A DNA stretch of 64,000 nt from an uncultured Eubacteriales bacterium (GCA_902764875.1 CACWXP010000006.1:1-64000); one strand, 5' to 3'. Positions 7,010 to 15,649 are shown, counted from the stretch's first letter. Notes: generated from the letters alone by a model not told the origin. Numbers and translations: made by a program.

Positions 7010-7465
7010 TTATTCGAACTTCAGGGTGTTCATGATTTCGTCTATTGTTTTTTGGGCGGTTTTCGGCTTCGCGGTTATGACGAACCAGAGCTGGACCTGA
7101 CTTTTGCGGTCGATCCAGGTGTAGATCTGATAATCCCCGTCGCTGTTTTTGCCGGCGACATAGGTCATTTCACGGCCGCGTAAGGTGACGGTTCCAGAAG
7201 CGGTTTCATCGCCGGTGAAGACCTGGAAGGCATCGGGGAAGGCACCGGCGGCTTCGGAGACATAGACGGAAAGGGAAATGTCCTTTCCCGACAGGAGGAG
7301 GCAGAGATCCGGATCGTCGGAGGCATTCAGGGGGACCACCTTCCAGGAATCCGGGACGGTGAGCGTGAGGCCGGCCCGGGGACAGGGAACGCTCTGGGCC
7401 GCGGCGCCGGAAACCAGGCCGAAGAAGAGCAGCACACACAAGAAGAAAACCGGAACTTTACGCAC
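7010..7465 (-). CDS. Small secreted protein of unknown function
   Basis: A 151-residue protein with a clear signal peptide (VPVFFLCVLLFFGLVSGAAA, cleavage near AQS). The mature part is beta-rich: LTLTVPDSWKVVP, 'LSVYVSEAAGAFPDAFQVF', 'YQIYTWIDRKSQVQLWFVI', and 'TIDEIMNTLKFE' at the end. The shape resembles DUF1795/PsbP-like lipid- or envelope-associated domains ('vPdsWkv...d.i..sl'), but I cannot assign it. No lipobox is seen. It is monocistronic. Confidence 0.75.
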   Translation of the reverse strand: MRKVPVFFLCVLLFFGLVSGAAAQSVPCPRAGLTLTVPDSWKVVPLNASDDPDLCLLLSGKDISLSVYVSEAAGAFPDAFQVFTGDETASGTVTLRGREMTYVAGKNSDGDYQIYTWIDRKSQVQLWFVITAKPKTAQKTIDEIMNTLKFE

Positions 7466-7536
7466 AGAGAATCCTCCTTTTTTGGGCTTACTTTTTCGGA
7501 CTCGCTTTGTGAGTCCTGTTCTGTGAAATCGGGCAA

Positions 7537-7611
7537 AGTGAACCTAAAAGAACCGTCCCCATAGGTTCAATCCAACGCAGGCTCCACAGGAGCCTGCGCC
7601 CCATAGGTTCA
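7537..7611. repeat. Compound intergenic repeat with perfect hairpin
   Basis: A 13-bp direct repeat CCCCATAGGTTCA (7557-7569 and 7599-7611) flanks a perfect 10-bp stem (CGCAGGCTCC/GGAGCCTGCG, loop ACA, 7576-7598). GTGAACCTA at about 7538-7546 is the complement of the repeat's TAGGTTCAC end, so the element can fold as nested hairpins. The gap 7466-7771 holds this element and the promoter below and no gene. Confidence 0.75.
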
Positions 7612-7708
7612 CTTATCCATATAACGGAAGAAGGGGCGGAATTCTTCCCGGGTTACATGTTTTTTTTTTATGAATCTACCGATATATATGGTTTTTTTGC
7701 TCTCTTCC

Positions 7709-7717
7709 TGCTACAAT
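7709..7717 (+). promoter_or_regulatory. Extended -10 promoter of the sensory operon
   Basis: TGCTACAAT at 7709-7717 gives an extended -10 (TGnTACAAT); the matching -35 is weak (TGGTTT). It lies 55 bases before the ATG at 7772, in an A/T-rich stretch. Confidence 0.5.
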
Positions 7718-7771
7718 ATACTGTGGTAGGAAACTGACTTCGTTTTTTTGAGATTGGACGGGGGGACAGTC

Positions 7772-8659
7772 ATGAACACTTCAGAGAAAAAGCATGGCGG
7801 TATTTCCATTCGGATTGTGAACATTGCGATTATTCTTTGCGCGATCGGGATCGCGGTGCTTGTTGTGATGATGAACAGCCGGTCGAACGGCGTTTTTGAC
7901 AAGCTGAGCTCGGAAACGGGCAACTACATTGTGCGCCAGAAAGCGGCGCACGACCTGATGGAGGCTTCCGACTACCTGACGGAGAACGTGCAGCGGTTTG
8001 CGCTGGAGGCGGACACGAAGTACATGGACCAGTACTTCGAGGAGGCGTATACCTCCAAGCGGCGCGAATCCGCCGTGATGACCATGTCGGAAAACCACAC
8101 GGACGCGGCGCTGATTCAGCAGATTCAGGAAGCGCTGGACGAATCCATGGAACTGATGTACCGGGAATACTACGCGATGAAACTGGTGATCGACGCGAAG
8201 GACATTCGCACGTTCCCGGACACGCTGCGGGCCATCGAGCTGACGGAGGAGGATCAGTTCCTTTCGGCGGAGGAGAAGATGGAGAAGGCGCAGCAGCTGG
8301 TGATGGGCAAGGAATACTACGCCAGCAAGGAAATCATCCGCACGAAGCTGCGGAACAGCCTGGAGATTCTGGACGAGCAGATGTCGGCCACGCGGCGGAG
8401 CACCAACGCCGACATGATGAGCGAGCTGGCCACGGGGCGGACGATCATGATCGCGGCGATCGCCGTGCTGGCGGTGCTGGTGGGGATGATCGTTGTGCTG
8501 ACGACATCGCCGCTGATCAACGCTGCGCGCCAGGCACGGAAGAAAGAACGGCTGGCCCCCGGCGGAACGAAGGAAATGCGGGAGATTGCCGGAAGCTACA
8601 ACGAAATGTTTGACACACTGCATACGGTTTCGGATTCGGATTCGGCAGAACAGGCATAA
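7772..8659 (+). CDS. Membrane sensor protein, four-helix-bundle type, no output domain
   Basis: A 295-residue protein. TM1 at about 12-30 (IVNIAIILCAIGIAVLVVMM), an extracytoplasmic helical region to about 220 like the 4HB_MCP ligand-binding domain, TM2 at about 222-244 (IMIAAIAVLAVLVGMIVVLT), and a short HAMP-like tail. There is no kinase, cyclase or methyl-accepting domain. The start at 7772 follows ACGGGGGGAC; an upstream GTG is unlikely. It is the first gene of an operon with two binding proteins and an HD-GYP protein (gap to next 14 bases), so it probably transmits signal to a partner. Function inferred from architecture only. Confidence 0.72.
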   Translation: MNTSEKKHGGISIRIVNIAIILCAIGIAVLVVMMNSRSNGVFDKLSSETGNYIVRQKAAHDLMEASDYLTENVQRFALEADTKYMDQYFEEAYTSKRRESAVMTMSENHTDAALIQQIQEALDESMELMYREYYAMKLVIDAKDIRTFPDTLRAIELTEEDQFLSAEEKMEKAQQLVMGKEYYASKEIIRTKLRNSLEILDEQMSATRRSTNADMMSELATGRTIMIAAIAVLAVLVGMIVVLTTSPLINAARQARKKERLAPGGTKEMREIAGSYNEMFDTLHTVSDSDSAEQA

Positions 8660-8673
8660 AGGGGGGAGCCTTC

Positions 8674-9498
8674 ATGCGGAAACACCGGTTTTTCGTTCTT
8701 CCGCTGCTGCTGGCTTTGGCGGTCTGCCTGGCGGCGGGCTGCGCCCTGGCGGAGACATGGTACGTTGAAAACGAATGGAACTTCGTGGAAGTTTCGATGG
8801 ATATCAGCGGCGGGATCCCGGAAGAGGCGACGGGGCAGCTGGCAAAGATTGAGCGGAACGGCGTGCTGCGGGTTGCCATGGGGGAAGACCAGCCGGCGGA
8901 GACGGACCTGGCGCTGGCCCGGAAGATTGCCGAAAAAATGGGCGTGGAGCTGAAGATCATTACGCTGGACGCGACGCAGATACTGCCCTCGCTGACGGAA
9001 GACCAGAGCGACCTGGCCATCAGCGCGATTTCCTTCACGCCGGCACGGGCCTTATCCTACACGATGGGCGTTGCCTACTTCTATCCGGAAGAGGAAAAGG
9101 ACATTGGCATCCTGATTCCGGAGGGAGCGGAGATTGCTTCGACGGACGACCTGGAGGGGAAGACGATCATTGCGCAGAGCAACTCCCTTCAGGAAGCCTT
9201 TGCGGCAAAGAAAATGGGCAACTATCTGGAATTCCGGCGGGTGAACACGGCGCGGGCCGTGTATGAGGAGATGGCGGCGAAGAAAGCGGACGCGGGCATC
9301 GTGAGCATACACACGGCGGAAGCCTGGCTGCGGGAGAATCCGGACAGCGGCCTTTGCCTGGCAGAGGGGCTGGCTTTTGCGCCGGAAGAGCAGTACCTTG
9401 GATACCGGGTGGCGGCGAAAAAGGGCGAAACGCAGCTGGCCGCCTTTGTGAACGGCGTGATTGCGGAAGCCGCGGAGAACGGAAAAACGGAGAAATGA
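8674..9498 (+). CDS. Family-3 extracellular solute-binding protein
   Basis: A 274-residue protein with a secretion signal (FFVLPLLLALAVCLAAGCAL); AAGC at residues 20-23 could be a lipobox, or cleavage could follow ALA. The SBP_bac_3 fold is shown by NGVLRVAMGEDQPAETDLAL, 'DLAISAISFTPARALSYTMG' and 'DDLEGKTIIAQSNSLQEAF', as in amino-acid binding proteins. No permease or ATPase gene is nearby. Being between a membrane sensor and the HD-GYP protein, it more likely presents a ligand to a receptor than feeds a transporter (inference). Confidence 0.82.
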   Translation: MRKHRFFVLPLLLALAVCLAAGCALAETWYVENEWNFVEVSMDISGGIPEEATGQLAKIERNGVLRVAMGEDQPAETDLALARKIAEKMGVELKIITLDATQILPSLTEDQSDLAISAISFTPARALSYTMGVAYFYPEEEKDIGILIPEGAEIASTDDLEGKTIIAQSNSLQEAFAAKKMGNYLEFRRVNTARAVYEEMAAKKADAGIVSIHTAEAWLRENPDSGLCLAEGLAFAPEEQYLGYRVAAKKGETQLAAFVNGVIAEAAENGKTEK

Positions 9499-9551
9499 GC
9501 CGAGGGGGAGCGCCGGGGGCGCTGCCGAACGGATCAAAGGGGTGAACGCGG

Positions 9552-12500
9552 GTGAAAAGCAGAAAAACAGCGACGCTGTTATTCTCGATACAGATCCTGA
9601 TCTTTATCGCGATGAACTGGGGCGGGAACGCGATCATTTCCCGGCTGAACTGGCCGATCTGGCTGGACGCGGTGGGGACGGTGCTGTGCGCCTATTTCTG
9701 CGGGCCGTTCTGCGGCGCGGCGGTGGGCGCGACGTACAACCTGCTGCTTTGGATCCTTTACGGCATACCGTGGTACTACGCGGCGATCAGCGCGCTGGTG
9801 GGGGTGATCGTGGGCATTGCCGCGAAACGGAAGAAGCTGGACACGCTGCTGGACACGCTGACCACCAGCGCGATTGTGGCGGGGACGGTGACAGTGGCGG
9901 CTTTCCCGATCAACCTGCTGCTGAACGGCGGAAGCACGGGCAACCAGTGGGGCGACGCGGTGATGGGCTTCCTTGGGGAGAGCGGCTTTCCGAAATGGGG
10001 CGGGCTGCTGATCGGCGAGCTGTACGTGGAACTGCTGGATAAACTGTTGATCCTGGTGACGATGTACCTGATTCTGAAGCTGATCCGCTTCATCGGGAAA
10101 CTGATCCGGGAGAGAAAGAAGCAGCCCGGCGAAACCGCGGCGGAGACGGCCCCGCGGACCGGGGCGCTGATGCTGGCGGTGATGCTGGGGGCTTCCGTTT
10201 GCCTGGGCGGCGCGGTTTCCGGCCGGGCGGACGAGGAAAAGGGCACGGGCATCAACTACAGCGACTACGTGCAGACGATCTACTCCACCTCCAACGGGCT
10301 GCCCTGCGGGGAGGCCAACGACATCGCCATGACGGGCGACGGGATCCTTTGGGTGGGTACCTACGCGGGTTTGTACCGCTACAACGGACGGGAATTCCGG
10401 CAGATGAACAATCTGGACTCCGTGCGGAACGTGAACTGCCTGTACGTTGACGAGGAAGGGCGGCTTTGGATCGGGACCAACGACAACGGCCTTTCCATCA
10501 TGATCAACGAACAGATCGTGAACGTGATCGACATGGACAGGGGGCTGCCCTCCAACTCGGTTAAATCGATTATCAAAAGCACGGACGGATACTACTACAT
10601 CGGCACCACGGCCGGGATGCAGGTGCTGACGCTGAACACGGGACTGAAACGGGAATGCATCCTTTCGGAAGTCGGGTACGCGGATCACCTGGCGGCGGAC
10701 GGAGAGGGAAACGTTGCGGCGGTGAGCAACGACGGGACGCTGTTCCTGATCCGGCAGGGGCAGGTTGTGCTTTCCAGGCACCTGACGGAGAGCAGCGACG
10801 ACTTTCGGAGCTGCGCCTTCCTGCAGGACGGCAGCCTGCTGGCCGCGACGACGGGGAACGAGATCTACCGCTTCAAAACGGACGGAAGCACCTTCAGGAC
10901 CGTTGAGGTGACCCGGTGCCAGGGACTGCAGAACATCAAAACGCTGCACCGGATGGACAACGGGGAACTGTTTGTTTGCGCGGACAACGGGATTGCGTGC
11001 ATCGACATCAAGGGCAACTATGAACTGATCAACACGAACGAATTCAACAACTCCATCGACAACATGCTGGTGGACTATCAGGGGAACCTGTGGTTCACTT
11101 CCTCGCGGCTGGGGCTGCTGCGGCTGGCACCTTCGGATTTCCGGGATATTTACAGCGTGGCCGGGATGGAAAAACGGGTTGTGAACACGATCGTTTTCTG
11201 GAACAACTTTTACTACTTCGGCACGGACAAGGGCCTGGACGTGGTGGACGCGCCGCGGGGACGGGAACAGATCACCAACGCGCTGACGGAACGGTTCGCC
11301 GGGACCCGGATCCGTTGCATGTTCGTGGACCGGGACAACCACCTTTGGGTTTGCACATACGGCAAGGGCCTGGTGGAGATTGCGCCGGACGGCACGGAAT
11401 ATGAATACAACCAGGAGAACGGCGCCTTCGGCAACCGGGCGCGGGTGGTGACGCAGCTGGCGGACGGAACGATCCTGGCCGCGGGGGACACGGGGCTGAG
11501 CTTCATCCGGGACCACGCGGTTGAAAACACCATCGACCGGGCCAACGGCACCATCAACAGCATGGTGCTGACGATTACGGAGATGGCGGACGGCACGATC
11601 CTGGCGGGCACGGACGGCGACGGCATCGCCATCATCGAAAACCGGGAAGTGACCCGGCTGATGACCCGGCGGGACGGACTGAGCAGCGAGGTGATCCTGC
11701 GGACGGTTTCGGACCCGAAGACGGGCGGCGTTTACATCGTGGCCAGCAACGGCCTGTGCTACATGAACAGCGACCGGATGATCCGGCGGCTGGACAATTT
11801 CCCCTACTACAACAACTACGACATCTGGATGAAGGGGACGGACACGCTGTTTGTGCTTTCGAGCGCGGGCATCTACGTCGTGGACCGGAACGACCTGCTG
11901 AGCGGGAAGGACGACCTGGCCTATGACCTGCTGGACACCCGGCGGGGACTGACCGGCAGCCTGACCGCCAACGCCTGGACCTGGTTCAGCGGGGACAGCA
12001 GCGAGCTGTACCTGCCCTGCGACACGGGCGTGTTCGTGCTGAACACGGCTTCCTTCGCCGCGGGGACACAGGTTTACCGGATGAACGTGAGCGGGATCCG
12101 GGCCGGGGACACGCTGCGGCGGGTGGAGCGGAACGTGACGACCAAGATTCCCAGAGGCAGCAGCCGGGTTGAGATTCTGCCGGAGATCATCAACTACTCC
12201 ATTCAGGATCCCTACGTCGGATACAAGCTGGAAGGGCTGGACACGGAATGGACCATCGTTCCGCAGGACACGCTGGGGAGCGTGGTTTACAACAACATTC
12301 CGACGGGGGACTTTGTGTTCCATCTGGCGGTTTTTGACAACAGCCAGGAGAACATCCTGGCGGAGCGGCTGTATCCGCTTTCGAAGGACAAGGAGATGTA
12401 CGACAACAGCTGGTTCATCTTCTACATCCTTTCGATCCCGATGTTCACGGTGTTCTGGGTGACGTGGCTGCTGGTGAAGCGGCACGAGCTGAAGGTGGAG

Positions 12501-13172
12501 GCCGAACTGGCCCAGGCGAACAAACTGGTCGAGATGGGCAAACAGACGGTGATCGCCATCGCGCGGACCGTCGATGCCAAGGACGCACGCACCAGCGAGC
12601 ACAGCAAGCGCGTGGCGCTTTATTCCCGGCTGATCGCCGAAAGCTGCGGGCTGGACAAGAAGGAATGCGACGAAATTGAATGGAGCGCGCAGATGCACGA
12701 CATCGGCAAGATCGCCATTCCGGACAACATATTGAACAAGGACTCGCGGCTGACGGACGAAGAATACGCCAAAATGAAGACCCACACGACGGAGGGAGCG
12801 AAGATCCTGAGCGACTTTACGCTGCTGGACCACGTCATCGAGGGCGCGGAATTCCACCACGAACGGTACGACGGGAGAGGGTATCCCAAGGGCCTGGCCG
12901 GGGAGGACATTCCGATGTATGCCCGGATCATCGGCGTGGCGGACGCCTTCGACGCGATGACGGCGAACCGCGTTTACCGGAAACAAATGGACTTCAGCTA
13001 TGTGCTGGGCGAGCTTGAGAAAGGCCGGGGAACGCAGTTTGATCCCCAGTACGTGGACAAGCTGCTGCAGCTGATTCACGAAGGCACAATCGACCTGAAC
13101 AAGATTTACCACGTGTCCAAGGAAGACTCCGAACGGGCGGAAGAAGCAGCTAAAGAAGGTGGTCAGGCATGA
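9552..13172 (+). CDS. Giant sensor: ECF-S-like membrane domain, Reg_prop propeller, Y_Y_Y, HD-GYP
   Basis: A 1206-residue protein started by GTG 9552. Domain order: residues 5-190, five or six TM segments resembling an ECF transporter S component (WLDAVGTVLCAYFCGPFCGA, then 'LIGELYVELLDKLLILVTMY'); a further hydrophobic segment near 205-225; a beta-propeller at about 230-850 with Reg_prop repeats (ILWVGTYAGLYRYNG, RLWIGTNDNGLS, NLWFTSSRLGLLRL, HLWVCTYGKGL); a Y_Y_Y domain at about 870-930 (YVGYKLEGLDTEW); a TM near 955; and an HD-GYP domain at about 990-1180 with AQMHDIGKIAIPDNIL, HHERYDGRGYPKGL and DAFDAMTANRVYRK, all key residues present. HD-GYP domains hydrolyse cyclic di-GMP or related dinucleotides; the external propeller should gate this. 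Its stop overlaps the next start (ATGA). Confidence 0.9.
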   Translation: MKSRKTATLLFSIQILIFIAMNWGGNAIISRLNWPIWLDAVGTVLCAYFCGPFCGAAVGATYNLLLWILYGIPWYYAAISALVGVIVGIAAKRKKLDTLLDTLTTSAIVAGTVTVAAFPINLLLNGGSTGNQWGDAVMGFLGESGFPKWGGLLIGELYVELLDKLLILVTMYLILKLIRFIGKLIRERKKQPGETAAETAPRTGALMLAVMLGASVCLGGAVSGRADEEKGTGINYSDYVQTIYSTSNGLPCGEANDIAMTGDGILWVGTYAGLYRYNGREFRQMNNLDSVRNVNCLYVDEEGRLWIGTNDNGLSIMINEQIVNVIDMDRGLPSNSVKSIIKSTDGYYYIGTTAGMQVLTLNTGLKRECILSEVGYADHLAADGEGNVAAVSNDGTLFLIRQGQVVLSRHLTESSDDFRSCAFLQDGSLLAATTGNEIYRFKTDGSTFRTVEVTRCQGLQNIKTLHRMDNGELFVCADNGIACIDIKGNYELINTNEFNNSIDNMLVDYQGNLWFTSSRLGLLRLAPSDFRDIYSVAGMEKRVVNTIVFWNNFYYFGTDKGLDVVDAPRGREQITNALTERFAGTRIRCMFVDRDNHLWVCTYGKGLVEIAPDGTEYEYNQENGAFGNRARVVTQLADGTILAAGDTGLSFIRDHAVENTIDRANGTINSMVLTITEMADGTILAGTDGDGIAIIENREVTRLMTRRDGLSSEVILRTVSDPKTGGVYIVASNGLCYMNSDRMIRRLDNFPYYNNYDIWMKGTDTLFVLSSAGIYVVDRNDLLSGKDDLAYDLLDTRRGLTGSLTANAWTWFSGDSSELYLPCDTGVFVLNTASFAAGTQVYRMNVSGIRAGDTLRRVERNVTTKIPRGSSRVEILPEIINYSIQDPYVGYKLEGLDTEWTIVPQDTLGSVVYNNIPTGDFVFHLAVFDNSQENILAERLYPLSKDKEMYDNSWFIFYILSIPMFTVFWVTWLLVKRHELKVEAELAQANKLVEMGKQTVIAIARTVDAKDARTSEHSKRVALYSRLIAESCGLDKKECDEIEWSAQMHDIGKIAIPDNILNKDSRLTDEEYAKMKTHTTEGAKILSDFTLLDHVIEGAEFHHERYDGRGYPKGLAGEDIPMYARIIGVADAFDAMTANRVYRKQMDFSYVLGELEKGRGTQFDPQYVDKLLQLIHEGTIDLNKIYHVSKEDSERAEEAAKEGGQA

Positions 13173-14359
13173 AGAAGATAATCATTACGGTTGCGGTGTG
13201 TCTGGTCGTTCTGCTGACCGCGTCCCTTCTGACGGGCTTCTGGACCAAGGGGCCCGGGGACAAGACGATCAAGGTGGGGTTTGTTTACTCGGAAGACGAG
13301 AGCACGCCCTACACGGCCAACTTCGTGCGGGCGCAGCACGCGCTGGAAGAGGAATTCGGCGACAAGGTTGAGATCCTGGTGCGGAGCAACGTGCTGAACC
13401 GGGACAGCGAGCGGCCGATGCTGGAACTGATCCGGGCGGGCTGCAAGGTGCTTTTCATCAACCTGGACACGGATATCCCGGTAATGCTGGCGCGGGAATA
13501 CCCGGACGTGACGTTCTGCCACATTTCCATGCCCCAGGTGAGCATTGAGGGAACGACGGAGAACTATCACACCTTCAACGGGGAGATTTATCAGGCGCGG
13601 TATGTGAGCGGGGTCGCGGCGGGGATGAAGCTGCGGCAGCTGCTGGACAGCGGGGCGCTGCTGCCCGGGGACGCGCTGGTGGGCTATGTGGGGGCATTCG
13701 CCAACGCAGAGGTGATTTCCGGCTATACGGCGTTCCTGCTGGGGGTGCGGAGCGTGGCGCCGGAAGCGACGATGCGCGTTCGCTATACGGGCAGCTGGGG
13801 CAACTACGACGCGGAGAAGGAAGCGACGAAGAAGCTGATCGACGAAGGGTGCGTGGTGATCGCACAGCACGTGAACACCTCGGCGCCGGCCATTGCCTGC
13901 GAGGAGGCGACCTCCGCGGGGAAGACGGTTTACCACGTGGGCTATCACCAGAGCATGCTGGACGTGGCGCCCTCGTGCGCGCTGATCAGCATCCGGACGA
14001 ACTGGATCCCCTATGTGACGGAGGCGGTGACGGCGATCCTGGACGGGAAAGTGATTGAAGACGAAGTGCCGGGCAATGCCCACGGAAGAGACATGAGCGC
14101 GGGATTTGAAAACGGCTGGGTGGAGCTGCTGGACCTGAACACGCTGATTGCCGCGGACGGCACGGCGGACCGGCTGGACAAGACCATTGATGGCCTGAAA
14201 AAGGGCAGGATCAAGGTTTTCCGGGGCGACTACATCGGCGAGAATCCGCGGAATCCTTCGGACGAGATCGATCTGCGGAACGGCTATTATGAGAACCAGT
14301 ATTCCTCCAATCCCACGTTCGGATACGTGCTGAAAGACTGTATTCTGATTGAAGACTGA
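13169..14359 (+). CDS. BMP/PnrA-type substrate-binding protein
   Basis: A 396-residue protein with an N-terminal membrane anchor or signal (IIITVAVCLVVLLTASLLTG) and no lipobox Cys. The BMP fold is shown by DKTIKVGFVYSEDESTPYT, 'NGEIYQARYVSGVAAGMKLR', 'VGYVGAFANAEVISGYTAFL' and 'GKTVYHVGYHQSMLDVAPS'. PnrA-type proteins bind nucleosides. No transporter genes accompany it. Its ATG overlaps the stop of the HD-GYP gene by four bases, so the two are translationally coupled and it is probably part of the same sensing system. Confidence 0.85.
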   Translation: MKKIIITVAVCLVVLLTASLLTGFWTKGPGDKTIKVGFVYSEDESTPYTANFVRAQHALEEEFGDKVEILVRSNVLNRDSERPMLELIRAGCKVLFINLDTDIPVMLAREYPDVTFCHISMPQVSIEGTTENYHTFNGEIYQARYVSGVAAGMKLRQLLDSGALLPGDALVGYVGAFANAEVISGYTAFLLGVRSVAPEATMRVRYTGSWGNYDAEKEATKKLIDEGCVVIAQHVNTSAPAIACEEATSAGKTVYHVGYHQSMLDVAPSCALISIRTNWIPYVTEAVTAILDGKVIEDEVPGNAHGRDMSAGFENGWVELLDLNTLIAADGTADRLDKTIDGLKKGRIKVFRGDYIGENPRNPSDEIDLRNGYYENQYSSNPTFGYVLKDCILIED

Positions 14360-14389
14360 GCGGGATTCACCGATCCCACCCGAACGGCA

Positions 14390-14425
14390 GGCGGCACCGC
14401 GATGATGCGCGGGGCCGTCCTTTTT
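14390..14425 (+). terminator. Terminator of the sensory operon
   Basis: GGCGGCACCGCG pairs with GCGCGGGGCCGTCC (one bulge, one mismatch) around a short ATGAT loop, followed by TTTTT at 14421-14425. Confidence 0.75.
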
Positions 14426-14441
14426 CTCCCGGAATGTTTCG

Positions 14442-14496
14442 AATTGAAACAAAATATTACAAATGTGTTGACAATTGAAACAAATAGTGATAAACT
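14442..14496 (+). promoter_or_regulatory. Promoter and doubled operator of the LexA/CI-like regulator
   Basis: TTGACA (14468-14473), 17 bases, TAAACT (14491-14496). AATTGAAACAAA occurs at 14442-14453 and 14473-14484, 31 bases apart. The second copy fills the spacer between -35 and -10, where a bound repressor would block transcription; autoregulation by the next gene is likely. Confidence 0.7.
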
Positions 14497-14530
14497 GGGC
14501 ACGAAAACACCGGAAAGGGGGCGGCGGAGC

Positions 14531-15310
14531 GTGCAGTACGGCGAGATCATCCGGCGGCGGAGGACGGCGCTGGGGATGAACCAGGCGGAGCTGGCCGGGC
14601 GGCTGGGCGTGAGCCGGAACACGGTGGCCGGATGGGAAACGAACCACTCGCGGCCGGACCTGGGGACGCTGCCGGCGCTTTGCAGGGCGCTGAAAATTTC
14701 CCTGAACACCTTTTTCGGGGTGGAAAAGAAACGGACGGCCGAAGAAAACCGGGTGATTGAGATTTTTTCGTCGCTTGAGGAAGGAGACCGGGAAAGCATC
14801 CTCTGGCAGATGGAGGCGCTGCGGGACCGCCGGGCGGAACAGCGCAGGAGGGAAGCGCCCCCGCCGCTGCCGAAGGTTGTGCGGCTGTTCCGGAACGAGC
14901 TGAGCGCCGCGGCCGGCTTCGGCGGAGACCTGGACGACACCCGGGGCGAGGAGATGGTGCTGCTGGCCGACCGGGACACCGAGCGGGCGGACGAGATCAT
15001 CACCGTTTGCGGACGGAGCATGGAGCCGACCTTCTTCGACGGGGACCTGGTGCTGGTGGCACACACGCGGGAGATCCGGGAGGGAGAGATCGGGATCTTC
15101 CTGGTCGACAACGAAGGCTACATCAAGGAATACCGGAAGGACGGGCTGCACAGCCACAATCCGGAATACCGGACGATGACGTTCCGGGAGGACCAGGCGG
15201 TGCGGTGCGTCGGCCGGGTGATCGGGAAGCTGAAGGAAGAACAGATTCCGGACAGCGAGACGCTGAACCGGATTGCAGAGGCCGAAAGGGCCGGAAAGGA
15301 ACCGCAATGA
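14531..15310 (+). CDS. LexA/CI-like repressor: XRE HTH with S24 self-cleaving peptidase domain
   Basis: A 259-residue protein. GTG 14531 is the start (AAAGGGGGCGG upstream); an in-frame ATG at 14402 lies before the promoter and inside the terminator. Residues 1-60 form an XRE HTH (MNQAELAGRLGVSRNTVAGW). A linker leads to the cleavage region AAAGFG near residue 125 and an S24 peptidase fold with the nucleophile Ser in VCGRSMEPTFFDGDLVL and the Lys in GYIKEYRKDG. This is the CI/LexA arrangement in which RecA-ssDNA triggers self-cleavage, so the gene probably answers DNA damage. Its stop overlaps the next start (ATGA). Confidence 0.88.
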   Translation: MQYGEIIRRRRTALGMNQAELAGRLGVSRNTVAGWETNHSRPDLGTLPALCRALKISLNTFFGVEKKRTAEENRVIEIFSSLEEGDRESILWQMEALRDRRAEQRRREAPPPLPKVVRLFRNELSAAAGFGGDLDDTRGEEMVLLADRDTERADEIITVCGRSMEPTFFDGDLVLVAHTREIREGEIGIFLVDNEGYIKEYRKDGLHSHNPEYRTMTFREDQAVRCVGRVIGKLKEEQIPDSETLNRIAEAERAGKEPQ

Positions 15311-15564
15311 GCAAAATGATGAACATGAACACCATCCGCACGATCAACTCGGCCCGGCTGTTTGCCGCCGGCGGGAAAAAAGAGGCGCCGGAGATGCGGC
15401 CCTGGCAGACGGTTTGCATGGAATATGACCGGGTGGGGCTGGTTCCGCCGGCGAACATGCCGCGGTTCCGGACCGCGGAGGACGCGGAGATCTGGATGTG
15501 CCTGGACAGCAGGTACAATCACCGGCTGCGGGAGACGGCTTTCGGCTGGCAGCAGGCGGTGTAA
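15307..15564 (+). CDS. Small protein of unknown function coupled to the LexA/CI-like repressor
   Basis: An 85-residue protein starting MSKMMNMNTIRTINSARLFA, with 'TVCMEYDRVGLVPPANMPRF' and a helical C-terminus. I recognise no family. Its ATG overlaps the repressor's stop by four bases, so it is co-translated and should share the repressor's control. Candidates by context are a repressor partner, anti-repressor or damage-response effector; nothing in the sequence decides. No TM segment or signal peptide. Confidence 0.7.
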   Translation: MSKMMNMNTIRTINSARLFAAGGKKEAPEMRPWQTVCMEYDRVGLVPPANMPRFRTAEDAEIWMCLDSRYNHRLRETAFGWQQAV

Positions 15565-15589
15565 TGAGAGGCCGCGCTGCGACGCGGCA

Positions 15590-15649
15590 GTGGATAGTGG
15601 ATAGTGGATAGTGGATAGCGGATAGTGGATAGCGGATAGCGGATAGCGG
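15590..15649. repeat. 7-bp tandem repeat (GTGGATA/GCGGATA x 8.5)
   Basis: Eight heptamers, five GTGGATA and three GCGGATA, plus GCGG. It follows the small ORF stop by 25 bases. Three other intergenic gaps in the window show degenerate repeats with the same 7-base period. Confidence 0.92.

Noticed and set aside
9579..13112. 1177-codon open frame antisense to the HD-GYP sensor gene
   Set aside because: GC-rich codon bias leaves the antisense frame open; the product is a His/Arg/Val/Pro-rich string without domains, and the sense strand carries clear Reg_prop and HD-GYP motifs.
14402..14530. Upstream ATG extension of the LexA-like gene
   Set aside because: It would begin inside the preceding terminator and before the gene's own promoter.
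13163..15307. 714-codon antisense open frame
   Set aside because: Spans the BMP gene, a terminator, a promoter and the LexA-like gene on the other strand; no plausible protein features.
15590..15649. Repeat tested as a CRISPR array
   Set aside because: Units are 7 bases with no spacers; no cas genes in the window.
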